DNA of 64,000 bases from Cristatella mucedo (Eukaryota > Bryozoa > Phylactolaemata > Cristatellidae), in the NCBI GenBank assembly GCA_009760855.2, contig WPIO01000041.1, positions 1,180,001 through 1,244,000 on the forward strand, written 5' to 3'. Below, in pieces: positions 45,760 through 56,060 of the stretch. Below the pieces are notes generated by a model. It was not told the origin of the DNA. It ran no database searches and saw nothing but the letters and a program-made list of their open reading frames with translations. The first letter of the stretch is position 1, and every line of letters starts with the position of its first letter. The translations under genes were made by a program, and so were the position numbers.

Positions 45760-47104
45760 ATCGATCCGCTATCAATCGCTTTCATATTGATCTGCTGTAG
45801 GTCACACTACTCGACCTCGACCGCTCGAAAGCAATTACGTGCTAAGAAAGATAATTAACTCAAAGGCCATAGGTCATTATTGTACATAACCAGAGACAAG
45901 TTCTCTCGCATAGTACAATAAATGTTACGCGTGATTCAAGACAAGCTCAAGATAATGGCCAAGGTGGCGGGCAGCGCTTGTACACGCAGCAGAGACAAGG
46001 TCGTGATAACGATGGAATCGGTAGCGTTTAACAGCAATCTAAATTCATTAATTTGGTATCAAATTAACTATAGGCAGATTCTTCATTATAATACATCAAT
46101 CTACTTAATTTCCACACGACAAGGAGGCCGCAGGCTGTCGGCCTGGGGTTGACAATGCACAGGCTGTAGCAAGTGAGAATATAATTGCTATATTGCTAAC
46201 AACCTCCGCTGAATGTATCCGTAATGAGGCCTGTTTGACTAACTTGTCAGCGAGAATGCTTTTGAAATAATTGCTATGCTGGATTTTTTCTAATGAAATA
46301 TTAATAAATTATATTAAAGGCCGTTTGCATCAGTCGATAGCGCCATTTTTTATCCCAGATCAATAACTCATAGCAAGGCAGTAGGACAACCGGCCTTGAG
46401 TAGCCTAATTCCAGACTGGCTCAAATGAGGCCTGTTTCTCTGCAAGTGCTCTACTCAGGGCCATATGGGCGGCGATTTTGACAGCATTCACTCATGACCT
46501 TTACCGTCGTCAGCCTGCTGTGTGAGGCATGGCCTAGCCATTCTTGCGACAGTAGTCTCTATCTGTTCCAAACAGGAATTGGTCTCTAACTTTACTCTGC
46601 GATAGCTTGTGATTGAAAGTGGTTTGAATCGGGCTAGTAGCTGAAGTTTAATAACATTGACGAGTCAGATACTTCGAGTGACTGGTCCAACTTAGTAGAT
46701 TCGCTGCAGCTTGGCACCGCAAATGATCGCGTGCAGCCGGGAGAAGAAAAACAATTGGCCTCTAATACGTTTGGCCACTCTAATGGTAAAACACTTTACA
46801 ATTTCGTGCCTGATTAAAAAAACTAACCAGGCTACTATTTCGCGGCGTGTCCGCGATTTCTAGTTACTCTAGACCGCCCGTGAGAATCGCCATCGAATCA
46901 GCGTCGCGAAGCGAAGCATCCGACGCTCACGCTCGCGACGGCTCGATCGAGCCGCGCCTGTAGGCGCGTCGCGCTACGCACGCAAGTTTGTGATATTTCG
47001 CTCAGCAGGGGGCAACGCGTCTCCGGCGGATAGCGGCGGTTGCAACCAAGGAGAAGTCTGAGTGGCTGCTCGCTGCAGCCAACCGAGAGCGGCGGCGGCG
47101 TACT
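45760..47104. other. Unassigned; 3' flank of the minus-strand fucosyltransferase at its right end
   Basis: No gene or repeat recognised. 46860-47100 is CG-rich with the dyad GGCTCGATCGAGCC at 46940-46953 and nearby GCGCGTCGCGCTACGC, lying just downstream of the fucosyltransferase stop. Confidence 0.45.
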
Positions 47105-48502
47105 CTAGGCGAGTCCGATCCACGCGGGTGGATAGTAGTCGTCGGGCGTGTGGCCGCTGTACAGCGCAGAGTGCGGCTGCATGAAGTCTTTATAATAAAT
47201 CACGTCTCCGCCGGCCAGCCAGGCAGACCACCAGCCGAACGTGCCCGACGTAACGATGCTGTGATTGCACTTGGTCAGTATCGCCATGTCCACTTCCGGC
47301 GAGAAATGCAGGTGCCCGACGGCGACATTTCCTGGCAGACGCATCGCGACGAAGTCGTCCACCCAAGCGCTGTCATCGCTGGCGAAGACGAACGACAAAT
47401 TGCGACGCGAGCCGTACTTCTCCAGATAGTAGTGGACCGCTTTTTCAATGTACTCCGGCGGTGCGACCGCGTACAGATTCGAGTGCACCAAGAGGTCGCC
47501 GCGTCGCACGTGCACTCCGATTCGCAGCGTCTCCTGAAGGCCGGACGAGCGGAAGAAGGTGGCGGCCTCGTTCTCCATCTCGTCGGTCAGCGCGAACTCT
47601 TGTCGTATGCGGTCCGCGACCGGGGCGAAGTATTTCCACGATTGTAAGTAGCCCATCGTGTACACGCTTTTCGCGAACGTCGACGGCGCGTCGAAGCGCG
47701 TCGCGTCGTAGCGGCCCCAGCCACTCTCGCGCAGCACGTCGGCAGACGACGGAACGGCGAAGATCTCGGGCAGGTGCGACGGCAGCCGGAACACGGCGCG
47801 CATGCGCGCGAGTGCTCGCGCCGGCTCGCTCTCGGCGAGCACGAGAACGGCCAGGCTGCCGTGACGCAGCGCCAGGCCGAGTCCGCTCGCATACTGAAAC
47901 ATCTTGTTGCCGAGCCTCGCCGTGGCATCCGTGAAGCCGATGTAGACAACGGGTCGATTGGTCGCGGCGGCGGCCGGCACTGCGGTGTCGCGGCTGAGAC
48001 CGGCCTCCCCCACCTCGGACGACGGCTGAGCGGCGTCGCCGGCGAAGCCGCCGACGTAAATCTCTTCGCCGCCGTAGATCTCTGCCGAATTAGGTAAGTA
48101 TAACGCCTCGCCGCTCTCATCCGACGATGCGGCGGACGACGCGGGCCGCTCTCGTTCGCGCTCTCCGGCCGCCGCGCCGACCGTCGCCGATGGCGCGATC
48201 CCGTCGTCTTTTCGCCGAAACGCCGGTCCGGTGAGCGCGGCGGTGGCGGCCGCCGCGGCGGCGAATCCGCCGCCGCCGCCGCCGCCGCCGGCCGGCAATG
48301 GGCGCCTCTCGTCGCGCGGGGCGGTGCCGAGGCGGAGCTCGACGCCGTCGTCCGTCGGAGCGCGGGGCGGCGTCAGCGATGCACGCGAGTGGACGATCAG
48401 CGTCAGCAGAAGCGCGGCGGCCGCGGCCGCCGGCGGCAGCAGCAGCCACCAGGCGGTGCGCCGGCCGATGGTCGCGACTCGAAGCCGTCGAAGTGACGTC
48501 AT
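47105..48502 (-). CDS. GT11 alpha-1,2-fucosyltransferase-like, intact, 465 residues
   Basis: A single uninterrupted frame encodes a Golgi-type type II membrane enzyme expected to move fucose from GDP-fucose onto galactose. The order is a basic cytoplasmic tail (1-17), a membrane anchor WWLLLPPAAAAAALLLTLIV (18-37), and a low-complexity stem rich in A, P, G, E (38-180, with eight glycines at 72-79). The catalytic domain follows from RPVVYIGF (183): LGNKMFQY (197-204), VHVRRGD (330-336, nucleotide-sugar site), FASDD (373-377), NHS (413) and SGTFGWWSAWLAGG (419-432). NLS (368) and NHS are possible N-glycosylation sites. The frame is open a further 95 codons upstream, but those codons read through a (TTA)n tract and a LINE-A tail, so I chose the ATG at 48502 next to the anchor. 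It is longer in the stem than vertebrate FUT1/FUT2 as I recall them. Acceptor specificity cannot be read from sequence. Confidence 0.95.
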   Translation of the reverse strand: MTSLRRLRVATIGRRTAWWLLLPPAAAAAALLLTLIVHSRASLTPPRAPTDDGVELRLGTAPRDERRPLPAGGGGGGGGFAAAAAATAALTGPAFRRKDDGIAPSATVGAAAGERERERPASSAASSDESGEALYLPNSAEIYGGEEIYVGGFAGDAAQPSSEVGEAGLSRDTAVPAAAATNRPVVYIGFTDATARLGNKMFQYASGLGLALRHGSLAVLVLAESEPARALARMRAVFRLPSHLPEIFAVPSSADVLRESGWGRYDATRFDAPSTFAKSVYTMGYLQSWKYFAPVADRIRQEFALTDEMENEAATFFRSSGLQETLRIGVHVRRGDLLVHSNLYAVAPPEYIEKAVHYYLEKYGSRRNLSFVFASDDSAWVDDFVAMRLPGNVAVGHLHFSPEVDMAILTKCNHSIVTSGTFGWWSAWLAGGDVIYYKDFMQPHSALYSGHTPDDYYPPAWIGLA

Positions 48503-48651
48503 GTCGGCGAAGGTTCTATCGCTGGCGAGTGCGCGTGTGTGTGATTCTACGGCGAACCGTCGTCGCGCTGCACTTTCGCGCGTTCGCCGTGACGTGACGC
48601 CCCTCTCGCCGATGGCCGCCGCCAGCTTTGCAACGACGACGATATCGAGTG

Positions 48652-48687
<36 letters not shown>

Positions 48688-48736
48688 TAAAATCTGAGAG
48701 CTTCCGGTTCTCCGAGCGGCAGCCCGGCGCGCGGCG
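48503..48736 (-). promoter_or_regulatory. 5' flank/5' UTR of the minus-strand fucosyltransferase with (TTA)n
   Basis: The 150 bases before the start codon are CG-rich, then a pure ATT/TTA tract occupies 48654-48687. Beyond it lies the 3' end of a LINE-A copy in the same orientation as the gene. No TATA box is clear. The role as promoter or leader is inferred from position. Confidence 0.4.
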
Positions 48737-49027
48737 ATAACAATAATAACAATAATTCACTTGATAAAGCGCCCTCAGAGAACTCAATCTCTCTCTAGGC
48801 GCTTTACATTTGCTGTAAAGTGAAATGCAATTGAATGGTAAGTAAAATCATGCCTGAAAAAAACAAACGAAATGAATAATATGGTTAGGGGTGACATGCA
48901 CAGGGTCAGCATGCAAATGTGGTTAGTGGCAGCATGCACAGTGTCAGCACGCATAAGCACATCAAGGACGAATCACAGGGACCCACTAAATGCTGTCCTA
49001 AATAGGTGTGTTTTTAGGTTCCTTTTA
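48737..49027 (-). mobile_element. LINE-A 3' end upstream of the fucosyltransferase
   Basis: CACTTGATAAAGCGCCCTCA, GAGAACTCAATCTCTCTCTA and GGCGCTTTACATTTGCTGTA form the terminal hairpin. The 3' untranslated words GTTAGGGGTGACATGCACAG, GTGGTTAGTGGCAGCATGCA and GGGACCCACTAAATGCTGTC follow. The copy is close to that at 51345-51620, so it is relatively young. Confidence 0.95.
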
Positions 49028-49029
49028 TA

Positions 49030-49983
49030 TATATACGTATGTAAGTATTCGTGCGCGACAGGGAACCACTACGTCGAGGCTGCAGCTGTGGTCGAGCATC
49101 GCGCGGAGGATGACGTCAGCGACGCCCGAATGTTATGCGCAGTTGATCGTACGACAGTGTAGGCTCGAACCAATGCTAATCGATGCTAATTCTAATAGTA
49201 GCTACACTTCTTTTGCATAGCACGATAAGAGAGATGGCTATGCATTCGGGCGCGTGGCAAATCAAAAGCCGCGGCGACGGATGGGTGAGGCGCGCGTGGG
49301 TTTGCGGTGTCGCTTTAAATGTGGTCAAATTAGCAGGCGACGCACGCCGTGTCAGATAGCATTGATATCCGATCTTTGCGAGCGCGGCAGCCGAAGGCGC
49401 CAACGTCTCCGCGAGATTAATGTAGCGACATAGGTAAAGCAAATCGACCAAACTCCGACGGGGACGCGCGCGGGAGGAGGCGACCGCAGGTCGGACGCGA
49501 AACCAATCGGGACACGAATTGTGACTGGATCGAAAGAAGCGCCGCGAGCTGTTGCCGAGCCGCAGCGGAAGCTAGGGCATGTCGGGATAGCGCGACCGCC
49601 CCGCAGCAGCGACCGCCCCGCAGGCTTCGCTGTCTTCGTCCAAGCAAGCCCGGCGGAAGTTTCGCGCCGCCGCGCGCCGCCAAAATTGAATCGGTCATCG
49701 GCGCGCGGCGGCGCACCGTGCCGAGCCTCGCGGCTCTCAGACGCTCGTGTCCGTCCGCGACGCCGAGCTCTGAGTACGCGCTCCGCGGTCCGCTGCCCGC
49801 GCGAGCCCTTTATAAGGCCCTGACCTTTTTTCGGGCTTGGCAAGGAGCGGCTCGCTCACTCCTGTGGCCGGCGATCTCGGACGCAAGCCGTCTGGGTTGA
49901 ACCGGCAAGATTGCGCAGCGTTGTCTTCCGTGACGGAACTACTGTGTCTCAGCGAAGCGAGTTCTCAGTTCTCAGCGAAGCGA

Positions 49984-49985
<2 letters not shown>
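49030..49985. other. CpG-rich stretch without a recognised gene
   Basis: CG density is high from 49250 to 49950. CCCTTTATAAGGCCC at 49808-49822 is TATA-like. The minus frame 49352-49843 (163 residues) and plus frame 49521-49823 overlap; both are R/A/P-rich as expected by chance in CG-rich DNA. This could be a promoter or first exon of an unseen gene. Confidence 0.35.
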
Positions 49986-50078
<93 letters not shown>

Positions 50079-50079
50079 C
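49986..50079. repeat. (AT)n microsatellite, 94 bp
   Basis: Pure TATATA run, preceded by two GCGAAGCGAGTT(T/C)T words. Confidence 0.98.
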
Positions 50080-50097
50080 CGTATTTAGAAGGTTGCA

Positions 50098-50225
50098 GCC
50101 AGATTTGGTATCCTTTAACAACGAAAATGTTCGATTTATAAATAAAGAATCTGTCTACTTCGCGGAAATTCCCTTATCGTGGTAGAGTCAGGAACTGATT
50201 AGCCGCGATAAACGAGGGACGACTG
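50098..50225 (-). mobile_element. Pogo/Tigger-like transposon end
   Basis: From 50225 on the minus strand the sequence begins CAGTCGTCCCTCGTTTATCG, then CGGCTAATCAGTTCCTGACT, CTACCACGATAAGGGAATTT and CCGCGAAGTAG. This is the layout of Tigger/pogo terminal repeats, with an inner dyad between CGTTTATCGCGG and CCACGATAAGGG. TA lies just outside (50226-50227). Only one end is present; the (AT)n tract lies where the interior should continue. Confidence 0.7.
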
Positions 50226-50279
50226 TATATTAGAACTGAGGCAGCTGAATTAGCCAGTCGCTGCTTTTACGCCTAGACG

Positions 50280-50500
50280 CTGCGGCACGCGACAGAGTTG
50301 CCGGCGCTAGGCGAGGTGTCTCGAAGCCGAGGCTGGCTGGCCCCGTCTCGGGCGGACATGCAGACAGCTCTTGCATGCGATCGCCACGCTAGATTTCAGT
50401 CGACCGCCGCCGCCGCCGCGCAGGAGGGTCGCTCGCGAGCTGTGCGCACGAGCGCGAGTTGGCGGCTGCTCGCTGTCGACGCCGCATCGACGCTAAGCGC
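50280..50500. other. CpG-rich stretch, unassigned
   Basis: CG-rich with GCCGCCGCCGCCGCG at about 50406-50420. No gene assigned. Confidence 0.35.
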
Positions 50501-50675
50501 CATGATGGCACACTAGGTAAGGCGGTTGCTTACACGACCTCGGTCCCGAGGTCGTGGGTTCGATTCCTGCGGTGGGCGATCCTTTATCGCCACTGCAAGC
50601 GGTGGTGATAGCCGTAAAGGCTCTTCTGTCGCTATACAAAAAGAGGCTGTTTAATCAGCTTGGATTTTTTTTTTA
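50501..50675 (+). mobile_element. SINE-A, best-preserved copy
   Basis: GCCATGATGGCACACTAGGT, AAGGCGGTTGCTTACACGAC, CTCGGTCCCGAGGTCGTGGG, TTCGATTCCTGCGGTGGGCG (box B region), then three consecutive small hairpins: GGCGAT/ATCGCC, ATCGCC/GGTGAT and AGCC/GGCT. The tail is TCGCTATACAAAAAGAGGCT, GTTTAATCAGC and a T run. I use this as the reference for the family. Confidence 0.95.
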
Positions 50676-50679
50676 AGCG

Positions 50680-51340
50680 AGCAGGAACGCACGCGGCCAG
50701 CCACCCATCAACCCAGCCCCCGGCGGCCGCTTCCTCCCGGCAACACTCCAGGAGTCGCTGTTGCTAAGCGTCAGCGTCAGCGATTCTAGGGGCGATTGAG
50801 AGGCGCTTTTGAGAATGAATTCGAGCGAACCCGTCCGTGCATGCCGATTGGCACTTACGTGCAGTCAGTGTGTGCACCGTCGTGCGGACCGCTAGTGTGG
50901 CGGTGGCGGCGGCGGCGACGCGCTATTGCGTCACTCGTCTGTTCTCGACGGGACGCATGCGCGGTCATCGCTCTTCAGACGAGTCTCGCTCGCCTCTCCT
51001 CGCCGCACCGTGCGCCGAGCGGCGCGGCCCAGTGCTGCTTCGCGCCGCGGCGGCTCAGCGGCGCCACAGCGGCCGGGGCGTGGCCCGGATTTCGGCGTGA
51101 CGCGGGAGCTAAACGTGGGCGCGCGCGGCGCAAGGCTTAGGCATTCTTCGCTTGGAAACCCGCTCGCAAAGGATCGGCATTTCCCGCAGATAAATTCGCA
51201 TATTTATTCTTCCCTTTTTTCTAGCAGAAGAGTCCAAGTAAACCATTCGGCTTAACTCTTAAGACGCTACGGCAAAGAGGAAAGATCCTTACACACTACG
51301 GGCGCGCCGCTTGGACGCTCTTTTTGACACGATACAGTGC
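50680..51340. other. CpG-rich stretch without a recognised gene
   Basis: Very CG-rich from 50880 to 51150. Three overlapping plus-strand frames in different phases (50796-51255) are R/A/P-rich and show no domain. Possibly a CpG island of an unseen gene. Confidence 0.35.
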
Positions 51341-51344
51341 GCGT

Positions 51345-52425
51345 TCGCATAATAATAATAATATTGCACTTGATAAAGCGCCCTCAGAGAACTTAATCTC
51401 TTTCTAGGCGCTTTACATTTGCTGCAAAGTGATACGCAATAGAATAGTAAGTAAAATCATGCTTGAAAAACAAACAAAATGAATAACATGGTTAGGGGTT
51501 ACATGCACTGGGTCAGCATGCAAATGTGGTTAGTGGCAGCATGAACAGTGTCAGCACGCATAAGCACATCGAGGACGAATCACAAGGACCCACTAAATGC
51601 TGTCCTAAATAGGTATGTTTTTAAGTTTCTTTTAAATGTGGTCAGGTCAGGGGATGTTCTGATGCAGGTCGGGAGGGAGTTCCAGGCTGTGGGAGCATAC
51701 GAGCTAAATGCACGGTCTCCAAAGGATTTAAGGTTTGTACGAGGTATTTCTAGACTGTTGGATTCCGAAAAGCGAGTGGTACGATGCTTTGCCTGATGGG
51801 GTAGTATATCTGAAAGATAGGCTGGAGCCATAGAATGAAGAGACCTAAAAGTGAGCGACAAAACCTTGAAGTCAATACGTTGCTTGACTGGTAACCAGTG
51901 CAGGTGGGCGAGAAGTGGAGTAATGTGGCAACTGCGACGCTCACGACAGACAAGCCTAGCTGCAGAGTTTTGCACCAGCTGCAATCGCCTGATCGCACAT
52001 GCTGGTAGGCCAGTAAGCAGTGAGTTGCAGAAGTCGAGACGAGATGTCACGAATGCATGGACCAACTTGGACGTGGTATCCTTATCTAAACAAGCCCTAA
52101 TTTTAGCAATGTTATGAAGCTGAAAATAGGCTGATTTGACTGTGGAGCTGATGTGGTCGTCTAACGAGAGGTCGCTTTGGAATATGACACCTAGATTTCG
52201 AGCTGATGCAACTGGAGATATGCTGGCAGAGCCAATTTTGAAAGTCAGCCTTTCCAATTTCTGAATAACACTAGGTTTGCCCATAACTAGTAAGTTAGTT
52301 TTATCATCGTTTAGTTTTAGAAAATTTGCTGCCATCCATGATCGGATGTCATCAATGCATGCAGCAAGTGAGTTGAGAGAATTTGAGGTGCTCGAAGGCT
52401 GGGAGGGATCAAAGCAAATCGCATC
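51345..52425 (-). mobile_element. LINE-A, youngest-looking copy, 251-residue RT frame
   Basis: The minus-strand frame 51580-52335 is the longest open piece of LINE-A: KLNDDKTNLLVMGKPS, ARNLGVIFQSDLSLDDHISS, VTSRLDFCNSLLTGLP, NSAARLVCRERR, LHWLPVKQRIDFKVLSLTF, PHQAKHRTTRFSESNSLEI and KAWNSLP-type endings, then the 3' untranslated region, an intact hairpin and an (ATT)n tail (51347-51360). These are typical L2-clade RT C-terminal motifs. It is truncated just after the catalytic region at 52425, so the polymerase centre and endonuclease are absent. Confidence 0.96.
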
Positions 52426-52429
52426 TCGC

Positions 52430-52765
52430 TGTCAGCCTGAAGTATGCGGGCCGCCGCTTCGGCGGACCTATTTGAACTTGAATATGAAAAGAGTTGCTCG
52501 TTCAGGGTCTGTAGGGACGCTCATGCCACGGCAGTCATATTGTGCTCACTCTCAGAGCGGCAGGGCGAGCGTGGCATCTCCTGATTGGTCGCCCTGCTAT
52601 TGCTGCGCCCCAAAAATTCTCCGCCCCAATAGCAGACGCCTCTCGAGTGCGCACGCGCGCGCGCGCTCGCTGGCATGGCGCCGGCTGTCGAGCACCTGTA
52701 TATCCCCCACCTGTAGCAAACCTGCGATGGGTCGGGTTCGACGAATTTAATATGAAAAATAAATA
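52430..52765. other. Unassigned stretch
   Basis: CG-containing sequence with CGCACGCGCGCGCGCGCTCG at about 52652-52671. No gene recognised. Confidence 0.45.
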
Positions 52766-52909
52766 CTAGCTAATTTATCACCCTCTTTTGCATAGTGACA
52801 AAAGAGCCTTTTAAGGCTATCACCATCGCGTGCAGTGGCGATAAAGGATCGCCAATCGCAGGATTTGAACCCACGACATCGGGCTCGAGGTCGTGAAAAG
52901 CAACCGCCA
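52766..52909 (-). mobile_element. SINE-A, head-truncated
   Basis: The minus strand reads GGCGGTTGCTTTTCACGACC, box B GGGTTCAAATCC, GGCGATCCTTTATCGCC, a CACTGCACGCGATGGTGATA stem and GTCACTATGCAAAAGAGGG. The first ~20 bases of the tRNA-like head are missing, 10 bases short of the neighbouring TIR element. Confidence 0.92.
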
Positions 52910-52920
52910 TCGCGGAATTA

Positions 52921-55900
52921 CCGCAATCCACTCTAATTAGGCTAACGACAACAAGACATTAGCATTGTTGAACTCAAGTTTCTTGCTCATAGTTTAGTAC
53001 ACGTTTGATTGTATCTATCCACCAAATTTCACGTCGCTCATGAACGCGCACTTATGCAAATGAGCTTTGACGCCGGACGCCTGTACCGCAATCCACCGCT
53101 ATCCATTCTAGTTCTCACACTTGAGTTGAATGTGTACTATTACGACGGGTAGATTTCCGTCTTTTCCCAGGCCGTGCCTTCTATTACCGTGCATTGCCTT
53201 CGTATGTACGTTCACGATTGGTTGAAAGGATGCGGTTGCACTTTTAATACAGCACATGGTTATGCAATACAAACTTGCTCTTCTCCCACCAGCTTTGCTT
53301 GCAATTGTAACAGACAATCACAGATTAGCAGTGATGGCTCACTAGGTGAGGCGGTTGCTTTTCACGATTGTTGGTCCCGAGGTCGTGGGTTCGAATCCTG
53401 CGGTGGGCGATCCTTTATCGCTGCTGCAAGCAGTAATGATGGCCGTAAAGGCTTTTACGTCGCTATACAAAAGAGGCTGTTGAATCATAATATATATATA
53501 TATATATATATATGCTGATTTATATATATATATATATTATTTCTGTATCGTCTCGAGAAGTTGCCGTTGATTGCCATGGATTGCCCAAGGTTGAACGCAA
53601 AAATGGCTGTATGTGCGTCCACAGTGAGCGTTATGTGATAGGATACGTACAAATTCACATAGCCAATTTCCAGTAACTTTTAAACTGATTGCGGTAGAGG
53701 CCGGGGCATTGCCATCGATGGGCATGCATTGCCCTCGATTGTGCCTGTGTCGATTGTTTAAAGGATTTGGCTGCACTTTAATGCAGTGTAGTGCAATACT
53801 CAAAAATAGGTTCATTTGTAACTGCCCGTCATGGATTGGCGTATTTCCCCGGGCCATTGCCGTCGATTGCCGTGGTTACGGGGAATGAGAGTTGCAGTTT
53901 AGAGCAGCCCATCTTGTCGATTTCCATGCATTTCGCTATCGGTCTCTACCATTGCTGTGGATTGCTGTGCATTGCTGACAGTTAACAAACAAAGCATGTT
54001 AAAAATACCGCGGTTTTACTGTGGACGCAGCGGAGTGTTATATGTAATGACAATTGAGGCTTCGAGCTGCCAATTTCTCTTAAGTTTGCCGGGAATTGAG
54101 ATATTGGCCCGGGCCATTGCTGTCGTGCGCCATTGATTGTTCACGAATTGTACATGTGTGATTGGTTGAAGAGATGTGATTGAACTTTAAATACAGTGAG
54201 CTGTGACAGATAAGATAAGTTTAAGCTTGGCCTAGTCACCTTCCAGTGATTTTTGATGGATCATAATGGATTGCCGTATTTGCCCGGGCAATTGTTGTAT
54301 ATTGCCATGCATTTCCCAAAATTAAGCGGTCAGAGCTGGTTGAAATAGTTGAAAGTAGGTGCGTGCAGTGAGATGTTAAGTGGAATGAGAACTGGATCTT
54401 GGTGCAGCCGATTTCTCATCGATTTGCCACAGATTGCGGTATCGTCCCTGCCATTTCTCTCGATTGCCGTGCATTAATGACAATCAGCGTGCAAAATAGC
54501 TTGAAAAAAGTCTTATGATTTCATTTTTAGCACAAAAATATGAAATGTGATGAACATTGGCACTTCGTGTAACCAATTTGTGGTCGACTTGCCACGGATT
54601 GTAATGGATAGCTGCTTCGAGGCGTGCCGTTGCCGTAGATTGCCATGCATTGCTCGAGATTGTACGAATGGAATTTCTTAAAATGATGCGGTTGAATTAA
54701 ACCAGTGTGCCTTTTGTCATGCATTCAAAATTGGAGCAATGCGAAATCGATTTCAGGACATTTTGTATCAGATTGCTATAGATTGTGGTATTGGCCTGGG
54801 CCATTGCAGTCAATTGCAGTGCATTTCTGCCGAATGGTCGAGGCAATTGTAGTGAAATTGTGCGATTACACAACGAACAATAATAAGAACAACGTGTAAT
54901 CACTATTAGAGCTTAAAGTGTACGTATTCTGGTCGTTTTGCAGCGATTTGCGGTGGATTGACGTACAGGCCCGGACAGTAACAGTCGATTGCAGTGCATT
55001 GCTGCAGAATGGTCGAGGCAATTACAGTAAAGTTATGCGAGTACACAATAACCAAATATTAGAGCAGCGCGCAATCATAATTAGAGCTTCCAGTGTACGC
55101 GTTCAGGTCGCCGTGCGGCGGGTTGCAGCGGATTTCGGCGGATTGAAGTGAATTGCGGTATGAGACCGGGCCGTTACAGTCGATTGCAACTCAGGATATG
55201 AGAACGCGTGTGCGCAACGGAGCGAAATTTATTTTTTTGGTGCTCTTCGAACTGAGTCTAGTTCTATATGCAATGTCAATTAGAGCTTTGCGACGGCGAT
55301 TTGGGGATCATTTGCAGTGGAATAGATTGAATTGCAGTAGTTTCCCAGCTTATTTCAGGCGATCGCGCCCATTGCCGCAGTGCGAGGATGCATAGTTTAG
55401 GATTTTAAGTGGTTGTGCACATAGCACAGTGCACGTTAATATGTAATAAAACTGGAGCTCGGCACAATCTATTTCGATTTTGTATGCAGTGGGTTGAAGT
55501 GGATTGCAGTATTGGCCCGGGCTACTGCAGTCGATTGCAGCAAATTGCACGAGAACGGCCGTGCCAATACAAGTGAAATATTTTAAGTGCAATTTTCGCA
55601 GAGTGTGCTGTCATATGCAATCAAAAAATAGGCTTTTCTAACAGGATTCCTTTCGTTGTGCGGTGGAATGCAGTGGATTGCGGTGGATTGCGGTACTGGC
55701 CAGGGCCACTGCAATGTTATTTCAGTGGACTTCGTGAGAATGCGTGAGCGGAATCGAGCGAAAATTTCTGGGTAAATTGCACATGTAGCGTAGTTTGACT
55801 TTTCAAACTTTTTGGAGCTATGCGTCGCTTATTTGCGATGGATTCGACGGGAACTAGAATGGATTTCGGGGGACTGCGGTACAGGCGTCCAGCGTCAAAG

Positions 55901-56050
55901 CTCATTTGCATAAGTGTGCGTTCGCGCAGCGACATAAATATTGGTGAATATAATCGAACGTATTCTCAATATCGCCGCAAAATGTGTGCTCGGCAATGCT
56001 AAAGTCTGGTCGATGTTAGCCTAATTAGAGAGGATTTTGGTGGATTGCGG
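52921..56050. mobile_element. 3.1-kb TIR element filled with degenerate ~175-bp tandem units
   Basis: The ends mirror each other: CCGCAATCCAC at 52921 and GTGGATTGCGG ending at 56050, with TA just outside both (52919-52920 and 56051-56052). Similarity of the arms reaches in about 200 bases, including CTAATTAGGCTAAC and ACTTATGCAAATGAGCTTTG against their complements near 56020 and 55905. Between the arms a core like GGATTGCGGTATTGGCCCGG then GCCATTGCAGTCGATTGCAG returns with starts near 53704, 53851, 54111, 54286, 54448, 54624, 54798, 54972, 55168, 55349, 55519, 55703 and 55884, mostly 162-196 apart. The unit contains the terminal motif GGATTGCGGTA. No transposase frame exists, so it would be non-autonomous, possibly Tc1/mariner-like given TA. 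Tandem satellite with one inverted end unit is the alternative. Confidence 0.75.
53327..53490 (+). mobile_element. SINE-A inserted in the TIR/tandem element
   Basis: GTGATGGCTCACTAGGTGAG, GCGGTTGCTTTTCACGATTG, GGGTTCGAATCC box B, CGCTGCTGCAAGCAGTAATG and CGCTATACAAAAGAGGCTGT, ending in an (AT)n run (53491-53537). The copy is well preserved and younger than the surrounding degenerate units. Confidence 0.95.
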
Positions 56051-56060
56051 TAATTCGTTG

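Noticed and set aside
48503-48787. N-terminal 95-codon extension of the minus-strand fucosyltransferase
   Set aside because: It reads through a LINE-A tail and a (TTA)n tract. The ATG at 48502 directly precedes a basic tail and membrane anchor, as expected for a type II Golgi enzyme.
49352-49843. 163-residue minus-strand frame as a gene
   Set aside because: Arginine/alanine/proline-rich composition is expected by chance in CG-rich DNA, and an equally long frame overlaps on the other strand.
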